A DNA stretch of 12,220 nucleotides, from assembly GCA_900549805.1 (NCBI GenBank), contig URPV01000037.1, positions 1 through 12,220 of the forward strand, given 5' to 3'. Under the pieces are notes generated by a model. That model was not told where the DNA came from. It searched no databases and worked only from the letters and a program-made list of their open reading frames with translations. Below are positions 1 to 7,201 of the stretch, in pieces. Positions within the stretch are counted from its first letter, which is position 1, and each line of letters begins with the position of its first letter. The DNA comes from an uncultured Veillonella sp. GTDB lineage: Bacteria; Bacillota; Negativicutes; Veillonellales; Veillonellaceae. Position numbers and translations under genes: made by a program.

Positions 1-184
1 ACTTTTCGCGGTCTACAGCAGAGAGGAACATATCGTAAGGATGAATGTGGGTTTCTCGACCATCATAAAGCTTTTGATAGATCACAAACCGATCCCCTGT
101 CTCAGAATGAATGGCCACATCTTTTACATAGTAATACATGCCTTTAAAATGACGATAGAGACCACCAATCACAAGCTTACGCAT
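1..184 (-). CDS. DUF1653 family protein (5' part only)
   Basis: Reading the minus strand from an ATG at 184 gives 61 open codons up to the window edge, so the C-terminus is missing. The peptide contains YRHFKGMYYYV (residues 10-20), then HSETGDRFVIYQKLY (26-40) and PYDMFL (49-54). This order matches the small DUF1653 family: a YRHFKG opening, then HSET, then a Tyr-Gln-x-Leu-Tyr strand and a terminal MF. Members are short soluble proteins of unknown function, usually about 70-100 residues, so most of the domain is present. The start is fixed by a near-perfect AGGAGGT (191-197) six bases upstream. No partner gene is visible. It is separated from brnQ by a strong terminator and has its own candidate promoter at 272-280, so it is probably transcribed independently. 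The family call is recognition by eye; no biochemical role can be given. Confidence 0.8.
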   Translation of the reverse strand, partial: MRKLVIGGLYRHFKGMYYYVKDVAIHSETGDRFVIYQKLYDGRETHIHPYDMFLSAVDREK

Positions 185-271
185 GGGAATACCTCCTAGT
201 CTAAATAAAGAAAAGTCACGCTACCAAACCTGGCAACGCAACGAACTTCCACCTATATATTTATACATTTA

Positions 272-280
272 ATTATAGCA
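272..280 (-). promoter_or_regulatory. Extended -10 promoter for the DUF1653 gene
   Basis: On the minus strand this reads TGCTATAAT, a perfect TATAAT hexamer (272-277) preceded by TGC, which is an extended -10 element. No good -35 is present at 17-bp spacing (GTGTTT), which is common for extended -10 promoters. Transcription would start near 265, giving a leader of about 80 nt before the ATG at 184. The element lies just beyond the brnQ terminator hairpin. Prediction only. Confidence 0.5.
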
Positions 281-291
281 AATCTCACATA

Positions 292-380
292 AAAAAACAC
301 CGTCCCTTAAGTGATATGTACCCCCTTTACTGCTTGTCCAGTAAAGGGGGTACATATCAAAGTCACAGGCGGTATTTTTT
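292..380 (-). terminator. Long two-tier terminator hairpin after brnQ
   Basis: The core is a perfect 20-bp inverted repeat (313-332 with 339-358, loop of six bases) built around TACCCCCTTTA. Outside it, separated by unpaired 10-11 nt segments, A292-G302 pairs with C370-T380, so the A and T runs flank the structure. One position (298/374) is a U-G wobble in the minus-strand RNA but a C-A mismatch in the plus-strand RNA. This favours the minus direction, which is also the direction of brnQ, whose stop codon lies four bases away. The minus transcript ends in a run of seven U. It is unusually long for an intrinsic terminator. Confidence 0.75.
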
Positions 381-383
381 ACT

Positions 384-1715
384 TTATGCTTCTTTTACAA
401 GAGCCTTATTAACGAGGCCAATGATGAGACCTACTACAGCGAAAAGGATCCAACCCATGCCAATTCCATGAAGTGGCACATAAGCGTTAAAGGCTCCTTC
501 AATAAAAGTAGGAGATACCTTAGCGGCTTCCAAGGCGGATACGATGCCATAGATAGTCGTCAAACCCAAGGTCCATACATAGACACAACGACGGTTGCCG
601 AAGAGTCCATTTCCGATAGCCAAGAAGATTAACACAATGGTAATTGGGTAGATGAGCATGAGCAATGGGATCGCTGCTAAGATAATAGTCTTAAGGCCAT
701 ACATAGAAATCCCCAAGGATACCAAGGCCATAATGAAAGCGTACATTTGGTAAGAGATCTTGCTGTACAAGCTACCGAAATATTGGGCACAGCAAGTGAT
801 GAGGCCAATGGAGGTAGTAAAGCAAGCAAGCAATACGATAACGGCCAAGATGATAGCACCAGCAGAACCTAAAAGGATGTCAGCAGATTTCGCCAAAACA
901 GGCGCCCCTGTATCGAGCATGCCCAAAGCTTCTACAGAAGTAGCCCCCAAGTTGGCTACAAAGATATAGACAAAGGCCAAGCCAAGAGCAGCTACACCAC
1001 CGGCTTTCATGGTGGAACCGGTGATTTCACCCGGAGTTTTAGCACCAGCCATTTTTACAAAATCTACAACTAAGACGGAGAATACCAAGGAGGCTAAGGC
1101 ATCCATAGTGTTATAACCATCTAAGAAGCCATTACCCACGGCAGCACCTACGGTCGCATATTTATCAATAGCTTGACCATAGCCCCCCAAAGGATGAAGC
1201 AAGGAAGCCACGATAAGAATCAAGATAACCAAGAGGAGGATTGGTGTCAACACCTTACCTATACGATCTACCAACTTACTAGGTCGAATGGCGATAAAGA
1301 GGGAAATGGCGAAGAAGGCCACCAAGAAGAGTGGTTCCGCCCATACTGGAGGTGTATCACCCAAGAAAGGACGAAGCGCAATCTCATAGGATACAGTCCC
1401 CGTCCGAGGGGTCGCAAAGATAGGTCCGATAATAAGGTAAAGAATAACAGAATAGATGAGGCCGTACAAAGGATGAACCCGACCAGACAATTCTTCTACG
1501 TTTCGAACGCCCGTTTTGGCTACGGCTAAAATTCCTAGAAGAGGAAGACCTACCCCTGTTAGGATGAAACCTATAACGGCATAAGGGGTCATGGCCCCTG
1601 CTTGTTGACCCAGAGAAGCTGGGAAAATGAGGTTACCCGCCCCAAAGAAGAGGGCAAAGAGCATGAGGCCAATGGCTATATAAGCACGGCCAGATAAATT
1701 TTTACTTGATTCCAT
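384..1715 (-). CDS. brnQ: Branched-chain amino acid:cation symporter, BrnQ/LIVCS family
   Basis: The 443-residue product has the usual length for the LIVCS family and is almost entirely membrane-spanning, with about 12 hydrophobic segments. The N-terminal family signature FFGAGNLIFP lies at residues 23-32, and a second conserved stretch, DGYNTMDALA, at 199-208. Family members import leucine, isoleucine and valine across the inner membrane, driven by Na+ or H+; which substrate or ion applies here cannot be read from the sequence. The ATG at 1715 is preceded by TAAGGAGT at a normal distance. The gene starts 24 nt downstream of the molybdopterin oxidoreductase stop codon with no terminator between, so the two are very likely cotranscribed. 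A long hairpin terminator follows immediately. No truncation or missing signature was seen. Confidence 0.9.
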   Translation of the reverse strand: MESSKNLSGRAYIAIGLMLFALFFGAGNLIFPASLGQQAGAMTPYAVIGFILTGVGLPLLGILAVAKTGVRNVEELSGRVHPLYGLIYSVILYLIIGPIFATPRTGTVSYEIALRPFLGDTPPVWAEPLFLVAFFAISLFIAIRPSKLVDRIGKVLTPILLLVILILIVASLLHPLGGYGQAIDKYATVGAAVGNGFLDGYNTMDALASLVFSVLVVDFVKMAGAKTPGEITGSTMKAGGVAALGLAFVYIFVANLGATSVEALGMLDTGAPVLAKSADILLGSAGAIILAVIVLLACFTTSIGLITCCAQYFGSLYSKISYQMYAFIMALVSLGISMYGLKTIILAAIPLLMLIYPITIVLIFLAIGNGLFGNRRCVYVWTLGLTTIYGIVSALEAAKVSPTFIEGAFNAYVPLHGIGMGWILFAVVGLIIGLVNKALVKEA

Positions 1716-1739
1716 AAGAAACTCCTTATAATAAAATGA

Positions 1740-3737
1740 TTAATTAACCTTGTTAACGTCCACCTTTACATCATAAAAGGTAGATCCCCAGGCCTCATCC
1801 GTCGGTCGCATAGACGTGACAGCATTAATGCCAACATGAGGGTCGCTACTGTAGCGCTGCCACCAGACACCAAGGGTGACGACAGTGCCCGGCGATACGG
1901 ACTCATCGAGACTCAAGGGTAGGCGTACAGCCCCTCGTTCATTGCTGACAATCACTTGGTCCCCCTGGCATAGGCCCTTACGCCTAGCATCCTTGGGATG
2001 CATACGGATGTACATTGGTTGGGGATCATCTAGGTCACGTTCGCAAAAGGACGAATCCAATATGCGAATATCATTCCCATTGATCAACCAGAACTCGGCA
2101 TCATCACCGTGAGGGTCCAACCAACAAGGGAGGGGATGCTTGTGCCGAGGATTATAGATTTCAACCTTACCCGATGGCGTCCTAAAGTCCATTTTGTAAT
2201 TCTTAGGTAAGTCAATCTCCACCTGCTTTTCCTGTAAAATATCTGCCTTAAGAGAATCTGGCACATTTGCAGATGCTACGATTTTCTCAATTAACTGTCG
2301 CTCACTTTGGTCAAAGAAAGAATCCTGTAAACCCATGCGCTTAGCAAGAGCCGAGAAGACCTGCCAGTTAGACTTGGCCTGCCCCACCGGTTCAATGGCT
2401 TTATAGCCTGTTCCCACTGTATAGTGACCGTAAGAGTTATAGATGTCATCGTGTTCTACTGATGTGGTAGCAGGCAAAATAACATCTGCATACTTACAGG
2501 TATCCGTAAAGAAACGCTCATGAACCACTGTGAAGAGATCTTCCCGCATGAGACCCTGTCGAACCTTATTTTGATCTGGTGCCGTAATGGCTGGATTGGA
2601 GGAAAATACATACAGCATATGAATAGGTGTCGCTACCTCTTCCGTCAACATATGGCCCAACTGAATCATGGGCATAAGGCGGGAAGCAGAACCCTCCGAT
2701 GTGCCATTTTCCATAACCGCCTTAGTGACAAAAGCCGACCCCATAGCAGAGGTCAAGAGGCCACCTCCTTTATGTTGGTAAGCCCCCACCAGGGCTGGAA
2801 GACAGGAAATAATACGGGAGACCATAGCCCCGTTTCCATAACGAGTCATACCAGATCCCATACGGATATAAGGGGCTTTAGCCTGACAGAAAGCCCGCGT
2901 AAAATCCTCAATAGCTTCCACTGATAGGCCCGTCTTTTGGGCTGCCCAGGTAGGCGTATAGGTGGCTAAGGTCGGAATCATTCGGTCCCAACCTTGTACA
3001 TAAGCATCAATAAAACTCTGATCTACTAGCTGGTCCCGATGCATGATATGCATCATAGCTAGACCTAGAGCCCCATCAGTTCCCGGTAAGACCTGCAACT
3101 GCCTATCCGCTACCGAAGCTGTGTAGGTCTTATGGGTATCGATTAACCAAACCTTGGCTCCCTTTTTCTTAGCTTCTGCTATATCAAAGAGGAAATGCAT
3201 ATCGGTAGCGGCTGCGTTAATCCCCCAGAGGATGATACAGTCCGAGTCCTGTGCCTCTTGTGGGCGAGTCGTCAAGGTTTTCCCCATAACCGCACTATAG
3301 CCTGCCCCCTTAGCGGGCGAGCAGATTCCCCGATCTTGATCGGTAGCCTTGATCTTACGGAAAAAATAATTACCCGCCGCCGTGTTAATCCGCCCCATAG
3401 TCCCTGCATAAGAGTAGCGAAGAACCGATTCTGACCCATATTTATCAGCTGTTTCCAAGAACCTTTGAGCCACTATATCCAGGGCGCGGTCCCAATCTAT
3501 GGGCTCAAATTGGTCTTGGCCTACCCCTTTCTTCCCCACTCGTATAAGAGGTGTCTTAAGTCGCAAGGGTGAATTGACAGTCAGTTCATAATGCTGCATT
3601 TTTTGGCAGAGTCGCCCTCGCGTGAAGGTATGGTCGGGATTACCCTCTACACGAACCAACTTACCGTGCTCTGTATAGAGAATAAGTCCACATGCATCAG
3701 GGCAATCATAGGGGCAAACTGAATAATGTTTATCCAT
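1740..3737 (-). CDS. Molybdopterin-dependent oxidoreductase (DMSO reductase superfamily), orphan catalytic subunit
   Basis: From the ATG at 3737 the product is 665 residues. It opens with an iron-sulfur motif C8-X3-C12-X3-C16-X27-C44 (CPYDCPDAC), expected to hold a [4Fe-4S] cluster. The central molybdopterin region includes RGICSPAKGAGY with C139, the candidate molybdenum ligand, at about the position of Sec140 in E. coli FdhH, and then IILWGINAAATD. The C-terminal dinucleotide-binding domain includes MHPKDARRKG and ends with a GSTFYD stretch. The enzyme should carry bis-MGD and catalyse a two-electron redox reaction, but the substrate is unknown. The residue after C139 is Ser rather than the His conserved in formate dehydrogenases, which argues against formate oxidation. 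There is no Tat signal, so it is likely cytoplasmic. No iron-sulfur or membrane-anchor subunit gene is adjacent; brnQ follows in the same unit. Confidence 0.88.
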   Translation of the reverse strand: MDKHYSVCPYDCPDACGLILYTEHGKLVRVEGNPDHTFTRGRLCQKMQHYELTVNSPLRLKTPLIRVGKKGVGQDQFEPIDWDRALDIVAQRFLETADKYGSESVLRYSYAGTMGRINTAAGNYFFRKIKATDQDRGICSPAKGAGYSAVMGKTLTTRPQEAQDSDCIILWGINAAATDMHFLFDIAEAKKKGAKVWLIDTHKTYTASVADRQLQVLPGTDGALGLAMMHIMHRDQLVDQSFIDAYVQGWDRMIPTLATYTPTWAAQKTGLSVEAIEDFTRAFCQAKAPYIRMGSGMTRYGNGAMVSRIISCLPALVGAYQHKGGGLLTSAMGSAFVTKAVMENGTSEGSASRLMPMIQLGHMLTEEVATPIHMLYVFSSNPAITAPDQNKVRQGLMREDLFTVVHERFFTDTCKYADVILPATTSVEHDDIYNSYGHYTVGTGYKAIEPVGQAKSNWQVFSALAKRMGLQDSFFDQSERQLIEKIVASANVPDSLKADILQEKQVEIDLPKNYKMDFRTPSGKVEIYNPRHKHPLPCWLDPHGDDAEFWLINGNDIRILDSSFCERDLDDPQPMYIRMHPKDARRKGLCQGDQVIVSNERGAVRLPLSLDESVSPGTVVTLGVWWQRYSSDPHVGINAVTSMRPTDEAWGSTFYDVKVDVNKVN

Positions 3738-3743
3738 ACTAGA

Positions 3744-3753
3744 CCTCCCCCTT
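3744..3753 (-). promoter_or_regulatory. Ribosome binding site that sets the molybdoenzyme start
   Basis: The minus strand reads AAGGGGGAGG six bases before the ATG at 3737. The reading frame stays open upstream to a GTG at 3770, but that extension would encode the ribosome binding site itself and has no site of its own. The shorter start is therefore chosen; it places the first cluster cysteine at residue 8. Confidence 0.85.
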
Positions 3754-3864
3754 AATAAATGCAAAAACACAAGCCTATTCCATAGTTCTTAATACGCATT
3801 ATATAAGCACTAAAAAATAAAAAATTTTCTCCAATTATTGTATTAATTATAAGTATACGTATCT

Positions 3865-3893
3865 ATTATACACACAAACAGGGATTTTGTAAT
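3865..3893 (-). promoter_or_regulatory. Candidate promoter for the molybdoenzyme-brnQ unit
   Basis: The minus strand has a perfect TATAAT at 3865-3870 with ATTACA (4 of 6 matches to TTGACA) 17 bp upstream at 3888-3893. This would give a leader of about 120 nt. Two other TATAAT hexamers lie closer to the gene (3846-3851 and 3798-3803) but have poorer -35 regions, so the exact promoter is uncertain. Confidence 0.4.
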
Positions 3894-4054
3894 CAGAAGT
3901 TATATACCTATGACCAAAAAGCATAACCTTTAAAAGCCCGCTATAATGCATTAAAAACATATTTGTTTACCTCTCAGCAAAATATATTCTCAGTACCTAT
4001 TCGCAAAAAGCACAGAAATCAGTCCTTTTTTATGTTTTATGCAGTTTTTATATG

Positions 4055-4063
4055 TGCTATACT
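4055..4063 (+). promoter_or_regulatory. Candidate extended -10 promoter for the lactate module
   Basis: The sequence TGCTATACT is an extended -10 with one mismatch to TATAAT. The -35 region is weak. Transcription would start near 4070, about 100 nt before the dehydrogenase ATG. The short dyads at about 4070-4086 lie at the predicted start site, where a repressor could act. Prediction only. Confidence 0.45.
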
Positions 4064-4153
4064 AATTTCACATAAGTGATTGACACTTTATAAACCCTAC
4101 TTTCACAAGCTATTCCACTACTTGGGGTGTGATGAATAGTAAATTCCCAGGGC

Positions 4154-4159
4154 AAGGAG
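4154..4159 (+). promoter_or_regulatory. Ribosome binding site that sets the dehydrogenase start
   Basis: AAGGAG stands eight bases before the ATG at 4168. The frame is open further upstream to GTG 4129 and ATG 4132, but those starts would translate through this site. The 4168 start gives an N-terminus (MTESNAKLFPYE) typical of the family. Confidence 0.85.
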
Positions 4160-4167
4160 TTGACTCT

Positions 4168-5304
4168 ATGACTGAAAGTAATGCAAAATTATTCCCCTAT
4201 GAAACGCTCAAGCAATTATGTTTAGATGCCTTCCAAAAGTTTGGCTTCACTGCTGATGAAGCCGACCAAATCCAAGATGCCTTATTAACCGCCGACCTCT
4301 TTGGTATTCAAAGCCATGGCATGCAACGGATGGTTCGTTACCACAAGGGCATTAAGAGTGGCCTCATCAAGATTGACGCTAAACCAGAGGTTTTATTTGA
4401 AACACCTATTTCCGCTATCATTGATGGCCATGCTGGCATGGGACAACTCATTTCTATCTTCGCCATGGAAAAAGCCATCGAAAAGGCGAAAGCCTCAGGT
4501 GTTGGCATCGTCAGCGTGCGCAACTCAAACCACTACGGCATCTCTTCCTACTACGCCAAGATGGCTTGCGAAGAAGGCCTCATCGGTTACTCCTCTACTA
4601 ACTCAGAAGCCCTCATGGTACCTACCGGTAGCCGCAAGGCAATGATTGGTACCAACCCACAAGGCTGGGCGGTACCTACCGAAGAATATCCCTTCATCTT
4701 CGATGCAGCTACCACCGTCGTCACCCGTGGCAAGGTTGAAATGTACAACAAAATGCAAAAACCTATGCCAGATGGTTGGTGTGTAGACGAAAAAGGCCTG
4801 CCTACTAACGATGCAGCCCGAGTTCTCAGAAACTTTAAAGAGGAGAACTGCGGTGGTATTCTTCCACTCGGTGGCTCTTCCACCTTAACAGGATCTCACA
4901 AGGGCTTTGGTAATGGGATTATTGCAGAGCTATTCTCCTCCATTATTTCCTTAGGCACTACATCGGCCCACGTTAATAAGACAGAAGAATCAGGCCCTTG
5001 TCATTCTTTTATGGCTATTAATCCTAAATTCTTTGGTGACGAAAAGGCCATCAAACATCACTTTACAGAATTCCTTCAAGAACTACGTAATGCGCCTGTC
5101 GCTGAGGGGGCAGACCGCATTTGTACACACGGTGAATTAGAGGCGGAATCCCTGGAACGAACTAAACGTGACGGCATTCCTGTTTTGGAAGCTACCATGG
5201 TGGAAGTCAAAGAGTTATGCCACGATTTAGGCCTAGACTTCCATTCCTACTTTGGTGATTATGAGCCTAAACGACCAGATGGCATGTTCGCCAATACCTA
5301 TTAA
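4168..5304 (+). CDS. Ldh2/MDH2-family malate/L-lactate dehydrogenase
   Basis: The 378-residue product belongs to the Ldh2 (malate/L-lactate/ureidoglycolate) dehydrogenase family, unrelated in fold to classical LDH. Visible family motifs are SHGMQRMVRYHKG (49-61), DGHAGMGQ (86-93), RNSNHYGISSYYA (118-130, with the conserved His122), the nucleotide-site stretch GTNPQGWAVP (161-170), and GSHKGFGNG (242-250). Members use NAD(P) to interconvert 2-hydroxy and 2-oxo acids. Placed directly ahead of two lactate permeases, it most likely oxidises imported lactate to pyruvate in the cytoplasm. Cell-free work on Veillonella (as Micrococcus lactilyticus) described a malate-lactate transhydrogenase with tightly bound NAD. 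Whether this gene encodes it is my inference and cannot be decided from sequence. Length is slightly above the family norm of roughly 350, with a modest C-terminal extension. A hairpin follows before lctP copy 1. Confidence 0.9.
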   Translation: MTESNAKLFPYETLKQLCLDAFQKFGFTADEADQIQDALLTADLFGIQSHGMQRMVRYHKGIKSGLIKIDAKPEVLFETPISAIIDGHAGMGQLISIFAMEKAIEKAKASGVGIVSVRNSNHYGISSYYAKMACEEGLIGYSSTNSEALMVPTGSRKAMIGTNPQGWAVPTEEYPFIFDAATTVVTRGKVEMYNKMQKPMPDGWCVDEKGLPTNDAARVLRNFKEENCGGILPLGGSSTLTGSHKGFGNGIIAELFSSIISLGTTSAHVNKTEESGPCHSFMAINPKFFGDEKAIKHHFTEFLQELRNAPVAEGADRICTHGELEAESLERTKRDGIPVLEATMVEVKELCHDLGLDFHSYFGDYEPKRPDGMFANTY

Positions 5305-5310
5305 TAAGTC

Positions 5311-5368
5311 CTAAAAATTTCGCAGGCACCTCTTTTAAAACTGAGACCTGGTGTCTGTGAATTTTTAG
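5311..5368 (+). terminator. Imperfect hairpin between dehydrogenase and lctP copy 1
   Basis: CTAAAAATTTCGCAGGCACC (5311-5330) pairs with the segment at 5350-5368, which ends GAATTTTTAG, giving about 17-19 bp with one bulge and G-U pairs. The U-run lies inside the stem's right arm rather than after it, so termination may be leaky. It could instead be a partial terminator or RNA-stability element that sets the ratio of dehydrogenase to permease. No strong separate promoter for lctP copy 1 is visible between it and the gene. Confidence 0.55.
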
Positions 5369-5425
5369 AAGTTATATATCAAACTTTTTTATCAACTTTA
5401 TTTATTTTATTGAGAGGTTTCTACT

Positions 5426-7057
5426 ATGGACTTACTAACAACATTCCTTGCCCTCTTGCCAATTCTATGGCTCATCATCGCCTTGGCAATCTTAAAAATG
5501 CCTGCTTGGAAGGCGACAACTATCGCGGCGATTGGTTCCTTCGTCATCGCTGTCGTACCAGGACTTCCTTTCGCTAAGGACCCATCCATCATCTTCTCCG
5601 GTGCCCTCGAAGGGGCTGCCCTTGCCATCTGGCCAATCTGTCTTGTTATCCTGGCCGCTATCTTCACCTATAACCTAGTGGTTAAAACAGGGGCTATGGA
5701 GACCATCAAGTCCATGCTATCCTCCGTTACAGAAGATAAACGAATCCTTGCCGTCCTCCTCGTATGGGGCTTTGGTAACTTCATGGAAGGCATGGCAGGT
5801 TTCGGCACGGCTGTTGCTATTCCTGCAGCTATGATGGTAGCAGTTGGTTTTAATCCACTCAAATCTATTATCGCTTGCTTGGTAGCTAACGCTGTACCAA
5901 CCACCTTCGGTTCTATTGGTATTCCAACCACTACTTTGGCTGCCCTCACAGGCATTAACCCAGTAGCGCTTGGCACCTATATTTCTAGCCAACTCTTCAT
6001 CCTCAATATCATCACTCCATTCTTCATCGTTGCGATCATGTTCGGCTTGAAAGCCCTTAAAGGGGTCTTCATTCCAACCCTCTTGGCAGGCCTCGCACTG
6101 GCTGTGCCAGAACTCTTCATCAACGTTGTATTAGGTCCTGAATTATCCGTTATTGGCTCCGCTGTTATCATCTTGGCTCTGGTTATCGCTACTGCTAAGA
6201 TCTTCGATCCAAAAGATCCTACCTACCGCCTCGAAGGGGCTGAATCCCAAGAAAAATTATCTGCAGGCCAATGTATTCGCGCTTTGAGCCCATTCATTCT
6301 CATCTTCATCCTCTTGCTCTTAGCTTCTAAACTCTTCGCTCCATTCAATGGTTTCCTTACCTCCATCAAAACATCGGTTCCTATCTACATGGGTGAAGGT
6401 GCTAAACCATATACCTTCGTATGGGTAACTACACCTGGTATATTGATTTTCATCGCTGCAATCATCGGTGGTCTCATCCAAAAAGCTTCTCTTGGAACCA
6501 TCTTTGGTACTGCAGGCAAAACCTTCTCTAACCTCAAATTTACCTTCCTCACTATCATAACCATCGTAATGACCGCTAAGATCATGACTTACTCCGGCAT
6601 GACACAAGATATTGCGAAGGCAATCGTATCTGCTACAGGCTCTATGTACCCAGCCTTCGCTCCTATTGTCGGTGCTTTAGGTGCCTTCATCACAGGGTCC
6701 GGTACTAACTCTAATGTTCTCTTTGGTCCACTCCAATCCGCAGCGGCATCTCAATTATCCACCGACAAGGATTTAGCTATGTGGTTGGTAGCTATTAACT
6801 CTGGTGCAGCAGGGATTGGCAAGATGCTTTCCCCTCAATCTATCGCCATCGCTATTGGCGCTGTTCTCCCAGCTCTGGAAGAATTCAATAAACGTAACAA
6901 TGTACCAGAAGCACAAGCTAAAGAAGGCCAAGAAGCAATCAACCCTTCCAGCATCATGAAAAAGGTATTCGTATACTTCATCCTCTTCCTCATTATGGAT
7001 GGTGTCATTGCCTTCTTCGGTCACAACTTTGCCCACCTCATCGACGGCCTCTTATAA
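5426..7057 (+). CDS. lctP: L-lactate permease, LctP family (copy 1)
   Basis: The 543-residue product has full family length and about 12-14 hydrophobic membrane segments. LctP-type signatures are intact: GFGNFMEGMAGFG (115-127), VPTTFGSIGIPTTTL (157-171), TGSGTNSNVLFGPLQ (423-437) and GKMLSPQSIAIA (465-476). The family imports L-lactate, and often D-lactate and glycolate, with protons across the inner membrane. GAGAGG (5412-5417) precedes the ATG by eight bases. The gene lies 121 nt downstream of the Ldh2-family dehydrogenase on the same strand, so the pair forms an uptake-and-oxidation module. A second, closely related permease follows 144 nt later, about three quarters identical by eye. The most divergent stretches are the hydrophilic loop around residues 268-288 and the loop near 487-505. 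Confidence 0.93.
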   Translation: MDLLTTFLALLPILWLIIALAILKMPAWKATTIAAIGSFVIAVVPGLPFAKDPSIIFSGALEGAALAIWPICLVILAAIFTYNLVVKTGAMETIKSMLSSVTEDKRILAVLLVWGFGNFMEGMAGFGTAVAIPAAMMVAVGFNPLKSIIACLVANAVPTTFGSIGIPTTTLAALTGINPVALGTYISSQLFILNIITPFFIVAIMFGLKALKGVFIPTLLAGLALAVPELFINVVLGPELSVIGSAVIILALVIATAKIFDPKDPTYRLEGAESQEKLSAGQCIRALSPFILIFILLLLASKLFAPFNGFLTSIKTSVPIYMGEGAKPYTFVWVTTPGILIFIAAIIGGLIQKASLGTIFGTAGKTFSNLKFTFLTIITIVMTAKIMTYSGMTQDIAKAIVSATGSMYPAFAPIVGALGAFITGSGTNSNVLFGPLQSAAASQLSTDKDLAMWLVAINSGAAGIGKMLSPQSIAIAIGAVLPALEEFNKRNNVPEAQAKEGQEAINPSSIMKKVFVYFILFLIMDGVIAFFGHNFAHLIDGLL

Positions 7058-7071
7058 TAGCTTTAATGATT

Positions 7072-7080
7072 TGCTATAAT
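7072..7080 (+). promoter_or_regulatory. Extended -10 promoter in the lctP1-lctP2 gap
   Basis: TGCTATAAT is a perfect extended -10 element starting 15 bases after the lctP copy 1 stop codon. The -35 region is poor. A transcript from here would start near 7087 and run straight into the perfect hairpin at 7101-7140. It would therefore make either a very short RNA or an attenuated leader for lctP copy 2. Confidence 0.5.
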
Positions 7081-7100
7081 ATAGGACAGATGATATAAGG

Positions 7101-7145
7101 AAATAATTCCCATGGATTCAATCATCCATGGGAATTATTTTTGTT
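7101..7145 (+). terminator. Strong intrinsic terminator or attenuator before lctP copy 2
   Basis: A perfect 17-bp stem (7101-7117 with 7124-7140, six-base loop TCAATC) contains TTCCCATGGAT and is followed by more T (TTATTTTTGTTTATC). It lies after lctP copy 1 and should end most transcription from upstream. Because a TATAAT promoter sits just before it, it may also act on the leader of lctP copy 2. Confidence 0.8.
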
Positions 7146-7201
7146 TATCTTATAACTTTAATTTATCTTTTATATCACTTTTATCATGAAAGGGGTCCTC
7201 C

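Larger units (their letters stand above)
3738..4167. other. AT-rich divergent intergenic region
   Basis: About 430 bp separate the two divergent start codons. No convincing coding sequence was seen. The region is strongly AT-rich and contains several TATAAT-like hexamers on both strands, with the best candidates listed separately. Near the plus-strand promoter, overlapping CAC-ATAA-GTG and GTG-ATTGA-CAC dyads (about 4070-4086) could be an operator, but they match no regulator site I can name with confidence. A TTGACA at 4080-4085 has no good -10 at proper spacing. Confidence 0.5.

Noticed and set aside
3738..3770. GTG start at 3770 for the molybdoenzyme
   Set aside because: The extra 11 codons contain the ribosome binding site for ATG 3737, and no site precedes the GTG.
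4129..4167. GTG 4129 or ATG 4132 start for the dehydrogenase
   Set aside because: AAGGAG at 4154-4159 lies inside that extension and points to ATG 4168. Family members do not need the extra residues.
5668..5976. Minus-strand open frames of about 100 codons inside both lctP genes
   Set aside because: They appear at matching places in both copies because of the permeases' codon pattern, have no ribosome binding sites, and show no domain.
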